From: Dipteris shenzhenensis
Lineage: Eukaryota; Polypodiophyta; Polypodiopsida; Gleicheniales
DNA: 64,000 bases
Assembly (NCBI GenBank): GCA_047967505.1
Contig: CM106540.1
Direction: 5' to 3' (one strand)
Made by a program: the position numbers and the translations under genes. Under the pieces are notes generated by a model that was not told the DNA's origin, made no database searches, and saw nothing but the letters and a program-made list of their open reading frames with translations. Shown piece by piece: positions 1 through 11,954 of this stretch; within the stretch, counting starts at the first letter, position 1; every line of letters begins with the position of its first letter.

Positions 1-1
1 C

Positions 2-831
2 TTCAAGAGCAGCATAAATACTGATTGGTGGTATCAAGATGCCCAAAAGAAGCAGGCGGTCATCGATGAGTTAAAACAAAGATATTCTAATCCGCCAAAT
101 GTGGAGTTTAATGATGATTATATGCGAGAGCGCATGGGTTTGGTCTTGAAGCATCGTAGATCAATCTTGCGTACTTCCATCACAAAGGGGTTGGCTAAAC
201 CCAGCTGGGCAGACAAAGCTGATTGGAAGTACTTCAAGAAGCAACATAGGGACCATCCTGAATTGTTCGAGGGTCAGAGGAGGGCTGCGAAGAGAAGGCT
301 GGACGTCGTAGGTACTTCGCACTTTGGTGCAGGCGGATGGTATGCGTTCGAGGCAACCGTGGTAAGTATACTTCTTCTCATTTAATGTATTGTTCTATTT
401 GTTTTACTACATATTACATGTATGCACTTTAGCTAACTCTAACTCTCGTAAATTGGATCCACAGCAAGCTACGATAGGTCGTCTTCCTACAGATGCAGAG
501 ACGCGATGCGCATTTTGGGTGGATAGGAACAAAGCTGTGGTTCATTGAGCAAGAGGCAATGGGAGCAACGATCAATTGGGCTGAGGTGGCTGCTCGCACA
601 GTATAAGTTTACTCCTACTTGTAATCTCACTTTTTAATTTAAGTTCCAATCTAATTTTCGATTTATATGGTTCACTCTTAGGGTCAAAGCTCAAGCGTCC
701 CATCATCGGAGGCGAGCGATCAACAGGGCCAAGGATCAGACACAGGTGGCGAGGACGAGGGAGAAGACACAGGTGACGAGGACCAAGGAACAGGCCAACA
801 AGACGAGGATGATTCGAATTCGGATGAGTAG
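2..831 (+). pseudogene. 3' part of a three-exon gene resembling plant En/Spm-associated (Ptta-type) transposase proteins
   Basis: The frame is open from the window edge to a GTAAGT donor at 362, so the 5' end lies outside the window. The peptide is rich in Lys, Arg and Trp, with segments KPSWADKADWKYFKKQ and VVGTSHFGAGGWYAFEA. This pattern recalls the conserved domain of plant En/Spm-associated proteins (Transposase_24), though the match is from memory. Two acceptors are possible. The one ending at 464 gives a PTDAE..FWVDRNK segment but meets TGA at 546-548. The one ending at 492 stays open (exon 493-600), then splices 601-681 to an acidic Gly/Gln/Asp/Glu tail ending in TAG at 829-831. Both junctions of the second model are phase 0. 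It could be a live gene using the second acceptor or a recently broken transposon gene. Confidence 0.45.
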
Positions 832-1450
832 TAGTGGTAGTAGCATTTTGTATATCCGCTCGTTTGAGCAATAACACACCTAGGACAGTTTTCTTTTATG
901 CTTGTGCATGACACTAAGGCAAACACAGAGTTTAATGCTTGGTCAACCATGCAAATCATATCTGATGGGCATAATACTTTGGACAAGAATCTATTCACGT
1001 GTTATTAACCTACATGCAAAGTGGCATGCCAATCCCATAAGTACTTGTTTGGATAACATAGCTGGTAGTACGTTTTTGGACGGTGGTGCATAACACTAGG
1101 AGGAAAACGATTTATAATGTGTGATCAAGCATGCAAATTATATCTGATGGACACAATACTTTGCACACATCTCAACCTAGATGTTATTGACTTGTTACTC
1201 TTAAAAAAGAAAAAGCATCGGAAAGATTTCTTACTCCTATACTATTGTCGGTAAGAGATCTTGGGAAAGAGAATGCCGTGCATTTTTGGTGAGGAAAGGA
1301 TGAAAGAATGTTTAGGAGAATGTAGGGTTTTTTTGTTTAAGAGAATGTCGGCTCTTTTGTTTGTAGTTTAAATTCAAATCCTCCCGTACTTTTAGTTTAT
1401 ATTTCAAATTTGAATCTCCCGGGAAAATTTTCTCCTAAACTCTCTAGAAA
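832..1450. repeat. Downstream region with an imperfect direct repeat and a short inverted repeat
   Basis: Sequence around 905-985 returns at about 1,088-1,165 in diverged form. Both copies hold a catgcaaat-atatctgatgg core followed by an acaatactttg-like stretch. Further on, GTTTAGGAGAA near 1,311 is matched in reverse complement by TTCTCCTAAAC near 1,429, giving a MITE-like frame of about 130 bp. Nothing coding is seen. It may be the 3' non-coding part of the element that holds the first gene. Confidence 0.3.
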
Positions 1451-4400
1451 TTTTAATCTTCTCATTTCTATTCTCGCTTTCCTCACCTCTTCTTTTCCTA
1501 ATCTCTTCCTCCCCTAATTCATCATCATCAACATCGCCGATCCTAACAGGTAGAGATTTTACTCTCTCCTCCCCTTTCCTCCCACCGCCTTAATCCCCTT
1601 ATCCATTTCTTTCCCACCTTTAATCCCCACCCCTTAATCTCCCAATCACCCTCAAACTTACATCGACTCTCCAAACTTCTGTCACTCTATCCGAATCTTC
1701 ATTTGCAATGCAACGGAAGAGAGGGGATGGGATGACAGAAAAGGGATGGGCATCAAAAGAGAGGCGACGGGATGAGGGAAGGTTCACTACCCCTCCCCTT
1801 ATTCCCTGGCAGCCACGGCCCATCACTCTAGAGCTAATAAAATGTACATTAGAAGTAAGGGCAGTGTCAATAAACACTTTGCTAGCAAAATGGCCAAGTG
1901 TACCTACTTACAAGCAGCCTGAACATACAACCAATTGATGTTTCAAATGACTTGTGAAGCTTACAAAAGAAGAAGCCAATTTTGTGGAGGTAGAGTTCAA
2001 TCTAGAACCTGAAAACCCACCAGACAATGCTCTCAATCATGGCAAGTCTTTCCAATGTGGAAGATATCCCTACGTTTGGGCTTTCTAGTTCTATTTATTA
2101 TGTCAATAATGGGTCCCTGACCCTTGTATTCACATAAAATTAATGTTTTATGTGTCAATAATGGTACTCTTCCTTGGATAGTTCCCCATAAATGTTTGTT
2201 TGTGTGCCTTGTCCTCTAAAGGCTTCATGACATCTTCTATTCCCTTCTTAGAGCAAAAGGGTTTGTTCACACATTAGGAAAATCAGAGCTCCAGAGCTCA
2301 TTTTGGGGCCCTGAGAGAAATTGCTATATTTCTCCTTTTTTTGCTTCAAAAATGAATAATATCGAAAGAAAACTAACAAAGTATGTGTTCTAGGCAGATG
2401 TGCATTTAACTTCGACTCCCTTGACCCAACCTATCAAATCACATTATTTTGCACAGTTGGTTTTCCGGGCCTTTTTCAAGCCACTGGTTGTTTATTTTCA
2501 GCATTTCAAATGTCATTCTTGGGGTTTTGGCCTACTTCAGATACATTAAGATGAGGTCGAAAACACCAAATTCTACACCCTATGTCAGATATAATTAAGT
2601 AGCTCAGGTATTCCCATTGAATGCAAACTCTGTGGTCTTTATGTTTTTCTCCTTTTTTTGATTTTTTCCAATGTTACGTTGGCTCTTCTTTGATTCACAG
2701 AGGGCTATTTTCCTTCTACGCTAAAAGGCCCCAAAATGAGCTCTAATTTTTTCTAATATATGGCTGTTATGGTGGTCTTGACCCCCACTTGTGCCTTTAG
2801 GATGGACCAAAGTACAAGTGTGAAAAATAAGCCTCTTATTAGGCCTAACACGAGAGTTTAGGTGTTGGCTCATTGAGGGCAAGTAGCAAGCTGATACCTT
2901 CAACTGGGTTGTAGTCTCTCTCTCTCTCATATCTTCTCACCCTTACTTCAAAGGTGGGTGTTAAATATCAGAGGATGATATCTTCAACTGGTCTAAGGTC
3001 TCTCTCTCTCATATGTTCTAACCCTTACTTCAAAGGGGGGTATTAGATATCAAATCCTTAATGTGAGAAAACCTAGAGTGAGTATCCCTCAATAGAGTCT
3101 CATTGGGAATGAGTGAAAGGTTTAGAGCCATGTGTCATGTGTGGTATTGGTTGTGATTGAGTAGGAGTTTGAGGTGGAAGGTCCATATGTCCTCACCTAT
3201 GATGTCAAAGAGAAGGCTACTCATCCCTATAAAATGAGGACCTGTACTTGCATCTATTACTATCAATGAAACCTTAATATGTTTGCCTCTATTTACAAGC
3301 CCAGATGTTACCTTTGTTTTTGCTTCTCTCTCCCTCTCACCTTCTAACATCTTCTGTATCACAATTCCTAAGTCCTTGCACTCACAAAATAGGGGGTAGA
3401 TGGGACTACTCTTGAGGTGCAAGTGCCTAGAATCTCTCTGGAAAGAATTAGTATGCTTCTTGCTAAAGGAAATCAAATAGCCCTAGACCATTTGGGGGCA
3501 TGGATTGTTGAGTATGTAGAACCAAAAGAGAAGTTGGGTTGTATGATTTCACTTCATGACCTTAAATATCTAAGGCGAAATTTTTGCTCTAAATTATTTA
3601 ATCATCGTGAGCTACACCCTTTGCATATGTTTGGGATTGGATAAGCATTCATACCATTTATAGCACCATTCATACCATTTATCATCGCAATGTGATGGTG
3701 AACCCATCTCAAATCCATGGGAAACAAGTGATAGGATATTGTACCACATAGGGAATAAAAAATTGTCTCTAGATAGAGGCCAAGGTCGTGGGAGGTCGTA
3801 GGGTCAAGACATGGAGATACCTAGATTAGTATGAAAATGTTGCTATCCTCCCTTCCGCCTAAAGGTGTATGGCTCTAAATTGTCTAGGATTATCTTCATG
3901 TGGAAGGATCCTGAGTCCATATTAGTTTGGGAATATTGGAAGGGCTTGAGAAAAGATGGTCTAAAGGAGAGTAAGAGCTATGGTCAAAGAGGGTAGGCCC
4001 CTAGCCCTCTTAGACCTATCATGAGCTAGAAGGCCTCAAAAGAAGGGCATTTGCTATTGGTAGCAATTATGGGATATAAGAAAGGTGCTGATTGAAGTCC
4101 ACTATGGATATCCAGACCCCATTCAATCTTAGCATCCTAGAGCCATGGATGGTGGACAAGGTCCTTAGGATCCTAAGGATAAGTGTCTAATTAACTGGAT
4201 TCCATGCATGACTTGGTAGATCAACAAGTGGGAAGTCTTTAGGAGGCGCAACTTGAGGAAAATCACTATAAATTCTATCTATAGGTGCTTGGTGGAGGAG
4301 AGTTCTCCAATGGAGGTCTATTCACTCCACATTGAAGCTAAGGAGGGGTTACAAATTGTGGGGGATCAGGATTAGTGATATCTAGAAAATTTTTTTGTTG

Positions 4401-5289
4401 TTGTTACTAAGCTCTTGCTTTGGGGAGAGTCCCTCACATATGGTTGTAGGTTACGAACAAGCTAGCCACATGGGTGGAGAAAATTCCATCATGCCCTTTG
4501 TAAAGAAGATATGCAACATCTATTTCGGTCCTTTTTGATGGCCAACTTCTAGTTCTAGATTCATAATGTGGTGTCAAAAGCCAGGTTAATGAGATGTGTC
4601 TACTACTGAAAAAGGGTTCTACTAGACCCTCATGAGCAAAAATGGGCTGAAGATTTATTTTGTTGTAGATTTTAGGGTTTGGGTCTTGTGGTGATTTGGT
4701 GAGGGTGGGCTGAAGGGACCTTTATTCCTATAGGATTGGGGCTAAGTGTCATTGGACAAGCTCTTAGAGAGGTTAGTTTTCATATCTAATAAACAAGCTT
4801 CAAACGTCTCTTTGCAGTGTAGGCCACAAGCAGTCTGTTTGAAGTTGACCCCCCTTTTTATATCAAGTCTCTTTGCAGGACTAATAAGCATTTCTTTATT
4901 TCTTTTTAACACTAAAAATATAATTGAATTAAGAAAAAATAAAGTTAAATAAGTATATGTAGCTCAAAACCAGAGGCGAGACTTGAGCAAAAGAGAAGAA
5001 ATCCTAAGATCTTTCAATCTCTTACAATAATGCTCAAAGACGCTAACTGTAGCTTTGTTTCCATCCCTAGTTCTAACCGCAAGACTAATGAGACCTTGAT
5101 ATAGGTAATTGTGAATGAGAATCCCTCAGGAGATGTAATGGTGTTGCACTTAGGGTCAACGTTTGCTTGGGTGTAGCCAATCACAAAACTATTTTTGGGG
5201 CTATTTTGGGGCCGCAATGCGATACGCTTCTGGGTGAATATTTGAATTTTACATAGACCTACACTCTCACTGAAAATTTTCTCGACATC
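1451..5289. other. Intergenic DNA with no recognisable gene
   Basis: Only short, overlapping, unsupported frames are present. A tandem duplication of about 78 bp lies at 2,893-3,050: a ttcaactgg..tctctctctctc..cccttacttcaaagg block appears twice. Long stretches near 3,640-4,700 read like decayed sequence, with stops in all frames. No RNA gene or identifiable domain was seen. Confidence 0.4.
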
Positions 5290-5790
5290 ATGAAGGGGCA
5301 CTAGCGTAATAATGAGACACAATCTATTTGTTCAAAACATCACAAATCTTAACAAATGGCATCCCTGCACTGCTTCGCGTAACGTAATCTCTGGCCTATG
5401 CTGCCTGATCACTTATCATCATGCAACCTTTTGCTCTATCTTTGCCACCTGTTACTAGGCACGCACCCATGCAAATCGTTAAAATTGAAGGTTGGTTTGT
5501 AGAGACCACCACGCTGGTCCTTGCCATAATAATTAGACGCAGTGCCACAGTGTAGTCTATGGCCTGACCACCTGTCATCATGCAGCCTTTTGTCGCTTCT
5601 TTGCCCACAACCCATGCAAATCATAGGTTGTCTTAGAGAGACCACCACGCTGGTTTTTGGCATAATAATGAGATGCAATCTATCATTCTAACCATCGCCT
5701 CAACGCAGTCTCTGGCCTTGACCACCTATCATTACCCAGAATTCAAGGTTGTCTTGGAGAGACCACCACACTGTTTTTTGGAGTTATAGC
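5290..5790. repeat. Three diverged tandem copies of a repeat of about 150-170 bp
   Basis: The string aatctctggcc near 5,384 returns as agtctatggcc near 5,553 and agtctctggcc near 5,706. Each is followed by a tcatcatgca or tatcattaccc segment and then a gagaccaccac-ct-gt motif. The copies differ by many substitutions and indels, so the array is old. A taatgaga-caatct segment also recurs in each unit. Confidence 0.6.
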
Positions 5791-5909
5791 TCCGTTACCT
5801 AGTTTTACGTAGTATAAGAGGAGGTCTATGATAATCAGTGTGCTGGCAAACAGAAGGAGATCTATGAAAGCCACCGCACTGGTTCTTTGAGTTATATATT
5901 TGTGTACCA

Positions 5910-6132
5910 AGGAAAATGTATTCCATTGTGCAACCAAGGAAAATGTATTCCATTGTGCAACCAAGCAAAATGCAATTGAAGATATGGCCCTTGAGGGGTC
6001 CCCTTTAGGGACAAGGGCCATATCGACATGCCACTTCTGTCCAGTGGCATCTTGGATATTGTATAATGCACGTCGATATGGCCCTTGCCCCTAGACGAGA
6101 CCCCTCTAGGGCCATATCGTCAATTGCATTTT
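5910..6132. repeat. 61-bp inverted repeat (hairpin) next to a 27-bp tandem duplication
   Basis: The left arm 5,967-6,027 and right arm 6,072-6,132 are near-perfect reverse complements, separated by about 44 bp. Each arm is itself partly palindromic around gatatggccc and gggccatatc, so the structure is a nested foldback. Just upstream, ggaaaatgtattccattgtg occurs twice in tandem (about 5,910-5,963). The shape fits a MITE-like foldback element or a hairpin transcript source. Confidence 0.75.
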
Positions 6133-6299
6133 TTGAAAGTTTAATTGTATTTTTCTAGATGTATCTCCATGCAACCACAACGGTGGGGTCGTTGGAGTTA
6201 TTTTAGCACTATTTTGGTCATAAACGAAGGAAATTGTAGTGCTTTTTTCCTGGTATTTTAGTCCTTGTTGTAGTAAATATAAATGAGGGAAAAGTACAA

Positions 6300-6730
6300 C
6301 TTATCGAGTGAAAATTGAGCAGAAGAGATTACAATGTACATCTACGTCTAATAACAGGTTATATAAAAATTATCAACTTATACCGAGCAAAAATTGAACA
6401 AAGGATCTTACATTTATAAAAACTCAGCAATTGTTGAGAGCCTTAAACAAAAGATTACACATAGCAGCCATAACCATTCAAATACAAATATAAAAGTTAA
6501 CAACATTGCATACTAAGAGCCTCAAATTGAACAAAAAGAGATTACATAAATATCTTAGAGACCAAAACATGACATCCAGTGAGCCAAAAGATCATTGAGA
6601 GCCCAAAAGATTACATCCAGCCATTGCTAACAGCCTCATCTAAGCAAGAGGGAATTTGTACAACTTAGTTTTCCACCAGTCTAGCTTGTTGCATTAAAAA
6701 ATTTTAGGGAGCCAAAAGAGGATACAATGG
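6300..6730. repeat. Degenerate tandem repeat with recurring aaaagattaca core
   Basis: Variants of aaaagattaca occur near 6,323, 6,397, 6,447, 6,533, 6,603 and 6,713, usually after a ttgaga or ttgaac segment and before cagcc-like sequence. The irregular 50-110 bp spacing suggests an old tandem array. No coding potential is seen. Confidence 0.35.
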
Positions 6731-7864
6731 AGAGGCCGAAGACCATGCACATTGTCAGGACTCAGATTACAGCCCCCCAGCAAGTCAAGAGTACTCTGCT
6801 CTAAAAATATTGAGGCCTTCGTTGACATCTAGGGGGAACCCATATAGCACAGAGGCCCTGTGAGCATGTTATCTAAGATTATGACATTTAGATGTGTGGG
6901 GAATTGCCTATGGGAACAAAGGGTCTCCACTAGTGCTAGCATTTCTATTCCAAGTGAGTGCAATGCAATCACCTTATATGAGAAGGAAAATATTATTGGG
7001 ATCATAGAGCATCGAGGGGGGTGGTACTAGGCATGCTAAAGATGAGTGGGTGAGAAGAAGATGAGCAGGGGAGTAGATGCAATTGACGAGAGTTGGAGGA
7101 GGGAGTGTGGAGCAAAGTAGAGCAAGGGCGGAAAAGAGCTAGAGGAGGGGTGTGGAGAAAAATAGCAGAGCATGGGCAGATGAGAGCAACGTAGTAAAAT
7201 GCCAAATGCCATGGATCTTATATATATTATAAAGTTCGAGCCACCACGATGGTTGGACCCTTGGGTTCCATCCATATTAATTGTAGGCTACCGTGGTGGA
7301 ATCCCCCAGACGGGATGGTAATCATGAAGAAGATGCCATGTGGTGCCACTCCAGTCTCTGGTAATTAACTACAGTAGTAGTACATAATTTACTACAGTGG
7401 TAGTAATCATGCATGCAAGCCTAGTGGTGGTAACTGGAAGCTGAGTAATTACAGGCCACTACAGCGGTGGCTGGTAATTAACTGCCAGCCCGGTGGGTCT
7501 TAGCTGCAACCACAGATGTGGCTAGGAATCTTAGATGCCACCACCTCTAATCATTCATTACCATGCAAGTCAGTACTGCCGCCTTGAATTATTCAAAATT
7601 CAGACCAACCACCGCAGTGGCTCTCACCTTGATAGTAGTCAAGCTACAACCAATGCGGTGGCTCTCACCTTGACAGTGTAGTCGAGCCACAAACCACTAT
7701 TCCATTCCCTTAACCGTTTCCTCTTCTATGCCTCTCGAATGTTTCGTTCTCCCTTGCAATCTCAAGCCTCCACTATACCATTTCCTTCACTGCTTCATCT
7801 TCTATCCCTCTCAGCCATTTCTTTCTTCCTTGCACTCTTCCTACAACTTCTATCCCCTCTCGTA

Positions 7865-9135
7865 ATGGACCCTACACAGTCTAAGAGCGTGTTAACCAAC
7901 CTAAAGAATTGCATGGATGGCAAATCCCAATTGTCATCTCAGTCCACTAGAGTTGCAATGCACCTGATGGCATCTACCCTCAAAGGGATTTTTGAGCAAT
8001 ACAAGAAGCAGATGTCTCAGAAGGTGAACTTTCTACAATGAAAGCCATCGATGCAGCAAAGGCAGTGCAACTTGAGAAAAGTCTCAGGGAAGGTGCAGAA
8101 GCCAAGGTAGAGGAGGCACAAGCGAGGGCCTTGCAAGTACAAGAGCAAGCTGAGGCCACTACAAAATTGGTCGACATGGAAAGGCATAGAAGAGAAGAAG
8201 CAGAGAAGCGCATGAAGGAGCTCTGAGATAGGCTTGAAGAAGTAAGAAATGATGGGGACATGGGGGACAAAAAGCTAGAAAAGATGCGAAAGGACTTGAA
8301 GATCAGAGAGTCGAAAAGGAGGGTCTTTACAAACGGCTTTGCAACATGCAGAACACATTGAACATTGAAAAAGACTAGATGATGGAGGAGCTGAAAAGGG
8401 AGAATACAAAAACCAAAAAGGTGATGCAGGAACTATGAGAGAGCTTCAAGGCTAGGCAGGATGGGGTAGAGAGTAGCCAGGGTGGAGAAGACAACGAGGC
8501 AACTCCCCAAGCCAAGAAGGATGCAGAGAGCAGCCATGGTGGAGCAAGTTTCAACCACCACGGTGGAGCTAATTCCAGCCACCATGGTGCCCGGGGGGTC
8601 CACTAGGGTTTATCATATGGTACCACATGAGTGTCAAGGAGGGGGGTTATATAAGGGAAGGAAGGTACATTCTATAAGGTAAGGTCCCATAAATAGGGGG
8701 TAGATAAGGGAAATTTTCATATATTTATTGCACGTAGGTGACATCTCCTTATTACTACTAGTGAATCCCCCATGCCGTGGTAGAGCAATTTGTAGTAGCC
8801 ACGGTGAGGGTTGTTTTTATAAAACATTATTGGAAGTCCAAAGAGCAAGCTACAAGACCCTGTAAGAAGATCACAATAAATGTTTGCACGAGCTTGCCAT
8901 GGCTTTTGACAATTATGAAAAGCAGTCCGTCATCCTATGAGATTTCCAAAGTAGAGTGGAAGTCTTGGAAACCACCCATTTAGATGTTTTTCAACAATTT
9001 ACATAGCTTTAATAGATGCTGAGGGATTTGATTGAAGTTGTTGCACTAAGTGAGCAAAAAGTGGAGGAGATGAAGGAGAACATCCGCGGCCTTAGGATGA
9101 GGGAGGAAGGAATCAAGAAGAAGCAACTTCGTCAT
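7865..9135 (+). pseudogene. Broken gene for a long coiled-coil protein
   Basis: From an ATG at 7,865 the frame encodes MDPTQSKSVLTNLKNC and then charged helical sequence. A one-base shift near 8,020-8,038 moves the signal to the frame starting at 8,038 (AVQLEKSLREGAEAKVEEAQ and onward), which is rich in Glu, Lys, Ala and Gln. Several stops read as single changes of Arg or Gln codons: TGA at 8,224, TAG near 8,377 and TGA near 8,437. Coiled-coil coding resumes near 8,860 and runs to about 9,135 in the same frame as 8,038. The stretch 8,610-8,850 may be an intron or an insertion. No family was recognised. A structural, motor-like or transposon-encoded protein is possible. Confidence 0.45.
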
Positions 9136-9610
9136 GAGTGTGGTGGTTTGCTTCTATTATTACCAGATGAATGGATTCATTATGGAAAACCAATGCAGTG
9201 ATTGTTGGGATATACTAAAAGCAAGCATGGGATGAAATTTGACATTTAACAAAACGATAAACAGTCTACACCTGGGACAGTGTTTTAGTATAGCATTGTG
9301 CAACAAATTTTAGGATATCACGGTGATAGTGTAGGGATAGCATGATAGTAGTGCAGGATAAGTTATCACCAGCGCGATGGTTAGTTTGCACTAGGATATG
9401 AATAGCCACCAGTGCAATGGTCTACTTCTATTATTACAAGATGAATGGATTTGTAGGATGTGTGGATTCATTATGGGAAACCAGCGTGGTGGTTGTTGGG
9501 ATATACTAAAAACAAGCATGGGTTTTACCATTTGGGATTTACAAAAACAATTTAATAAAACCGGCTTGGTGATTGTTTGGGATATACTAAAAAGAAGAAG
9601 TCTCAATACA
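9136..9610. repeat. Direct repeat of about 290-bp period
   Basis: A block with ttctattattac-agatgaatgg followed by attcattatgg-aaacca and ttgttgggatatactaaaa occurs at about 9,148-9,230 and again at 9,423-9,520. A third, shorter match to the last part lies at 9,567-9,600. The copies differ by small indels. Confidence 0.55.
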
Positions 9611-9639
9611 AATTCCATTATATAGGACAAGTGGACACA

Positions 9640-10422
9640 TTGTTTCCCTACAACGAGACTACATACATTTTCTTAGTACTATCTCAGTTGTCCTCGTCCA
9701 CTGCTCCAAGACACTCCAAAATGTGCTCATGCATGTCTAAATCCAATTTGAAGACACTCTTGCCCTTCTTTCATTGTGGCATAGGTTGCATCTGGAACTT
9801 AACAGCTCTTACTAGATGAGAGCACACACATGTTTGTGGCCTCTTATGTCTTGACTCTGGTCATACTGCTCTTCGCTCTATTGGCTCTGCAGCAACACGT
9901 CATTCTCAATCAGAGGAACTTCTTGTCTAGCCTTGATACCCATCGAGTTGCTTGATAGCCTTGCTCATAGCTCGAGTCATAGGTAGGCTCATGAAAGTAT
10001 TCATATTCCTTAGCTTTTGAAGAGGATTCAATGATCACAAGGGCCTTGCTTTGGTCTCCTCCACCCATCTTGGTCAAAGATCAAGGGCTGGCTCACTACA
10101 GGTCTCAATGTACTAGTTGAATGGAGGTCAAATGATGCCTCTCCTCTAAGTTCTTGTGAGGTTGGGTCTTCTCACTCCTCTTGTTATTCATTATTGGAGG
10201 CCGCCTACTACTCCTGTTCTTGCCTATCGGTTGTCCATAGTTTTGATTCTACCATATTCTGCTTCCTCAGTGTAGGTGTTCCTCTTACCTACCCATGTAC
10301 CTTTTTCTAAGTTCCAAGAATGTATTAGACATCAACGAAGGCTTTAAGTACTTTGCAGATGGTTCGATCGCATTCCACTGTCTAAACACCCCTAGATCCA
10401 CATGTGTTTGCTGATCTGCACT

Positions 10423-10423
<1 letters not shown>
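9640..10423. other. No recognisable feature
   Basis: Mixed-composition sequence with stops in all frames. No motif could be assigned on either strand. Confidence 0.35.

Positions 10424-10475
<52 letters not shown>
10424..10475. repeat. (GA)n microsatellite
   Basis: About 26 uninterrupted GA dinucleotides. Confidence 0.95.
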
Positions 10476-10478
<3 letters not shown>

Positions 10479-10870
10479 TTATATTAATTATTTTTATTTT
10501 GGGTGTAAGTAAAGTAGTGAGAAGAGGACCGTCAACGTGCCAAGATGATGTTGCACTTTAGGGATGATAAGATCAAAAGGTTGGAAACTTTTTTGCCAAG
10601 ATTGATATCTATATATACAAGTTGCCTTATGGAAGACAAAAAATAGTCTCTTAGAAGACATACAAATACTAAGGATAAGGCTTGAGCATAATCCTACAGG
10701 TTCTTATTTTGCCATGGAGAATATATGTTTAATGGAAGAGCTATGCAAGTTTCACTAGTTCTTAAATGTGGATGTAGATTTAAGCTAGTCTGCTAGTCCC
10801 CTCTCCCCTGCCTTACATCCTAGCTACTACCCTATCTCCCTCCCTCCCCAGTGCTACCCCTCTCCCATCC

Positions 10871-11152
10871 TGTTGGATTATCCCTTGTATTGGAAGCAAT
10901 ACATAGGATAAGCATGTGGAGGATTAAGATCAATGAGGTGGATTAGGGGATAGAGGAATGAAATCTAATATTGACATTGGATAAGACATAGGATAAGCAT
11001 GTGGAGGATTAAGATCAATGAGGTGGATTAGGACATAGAGGAATGAAATCCAATATTGATGTTGGATAATTTTTGTGTCTCCTCTCCATGTTTGAGCACT
11101 CTCCTCTATCTTGTACACTCTCTCTCTTCTTTTCTAACATGGTATTAGATCA
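10871..11152 (+). mobile_element. Copia-type LTR followed by a tRNA-Met primer-binding site
   Basis: The segment begins TGTTGGATTATCC and ends ..TCTAACA at 11,139, giving TG..CA termini over about 269 bp. It is followed at once by TGGTATTAGATCA (11,140-11,152), close to the usual plant copia primer-binding site complementary to initiator tRNA-Met. The LTR contains an internal tandem duplication of about 84 bp (roughly 10,902-10,985 and 10,986-11,070). No matching gag or 3' LTR was found downstream, so this is an orphan 5' LTR. Confidence 0.6.
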
Positions 11153-11950
11153 CAAGGTTGCACTTCTCTCCATTCCCTGACTTGCTACTTGTAGCCTCTT
11201 GTTCTAAAGCCGATATATGAGTTTGCTGAAGGTCATTTTTTGAAGGTGGCTACTCTAGAGTTCAATATATGCTAGCTGTTGGGCATACAATGGGAGCTTT
11301 TTATGGAGATGAGAAAAGAGATCCTAAGCCTAGTCTATGGCTACTTCAAGATTTTAATGTGCCTACCTCTTAGCTATTTTGGCATTTCATCAAGGGCCAC
11401 CAATTCAGCTTAGCTATTGCATCTTTCCCTCTATATTAAGGGAGTACTAGAATCTTCAGTAATCAGAGACAAATTTTGATTTGATTTGTCGCGATTCTCT
11501 GGGAGGTTTTGTTCGTCAAGTTACCAAATTATATTGCCAGGACTTTCATACTTTTGGAGCTACTAGCATGCCATTAGGAAAAAAACTCATTTTGGTGCCT
11601 TTTGGCCAAAATGAAAAATCCCTCTCCACCAATCACAAGAGGGCCAACGTAACATTGAGAAAATAGAGAAAATACAAAATAGTTTCACATAATAAGAGAA
11701 AGAGAGAAAACTTTACGGATGTACAATTGTATAAACCTGACAAGGAGTCATTTTCAAAAAAGATCACGGACTCAAATATGATTTCCCTCCTAAATAAGTT
11801 TTCCCGCTTGTATGAATCAAAGATTCAAATGTGCTTTCTTGAGTCTAAGATTGGGCCTATTTTCCCCCCCAGTTATCCTGCTTGCACTTTCCATCCATGG
11901 CAATAGGCACCCCAGGGCATCTTTCTTGCTTGCATTCCTACTTAGTTCTC
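11153..11950. other. Decayed sequence downstream of the LTR
   Basis: If the LTR at 10,871 headed a copia element, gag would be expected here. No convincing gag frame was found, only short fragments with frequent stops. Confidence 0.3.
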
Positions 11951-11954
11951 TTGC

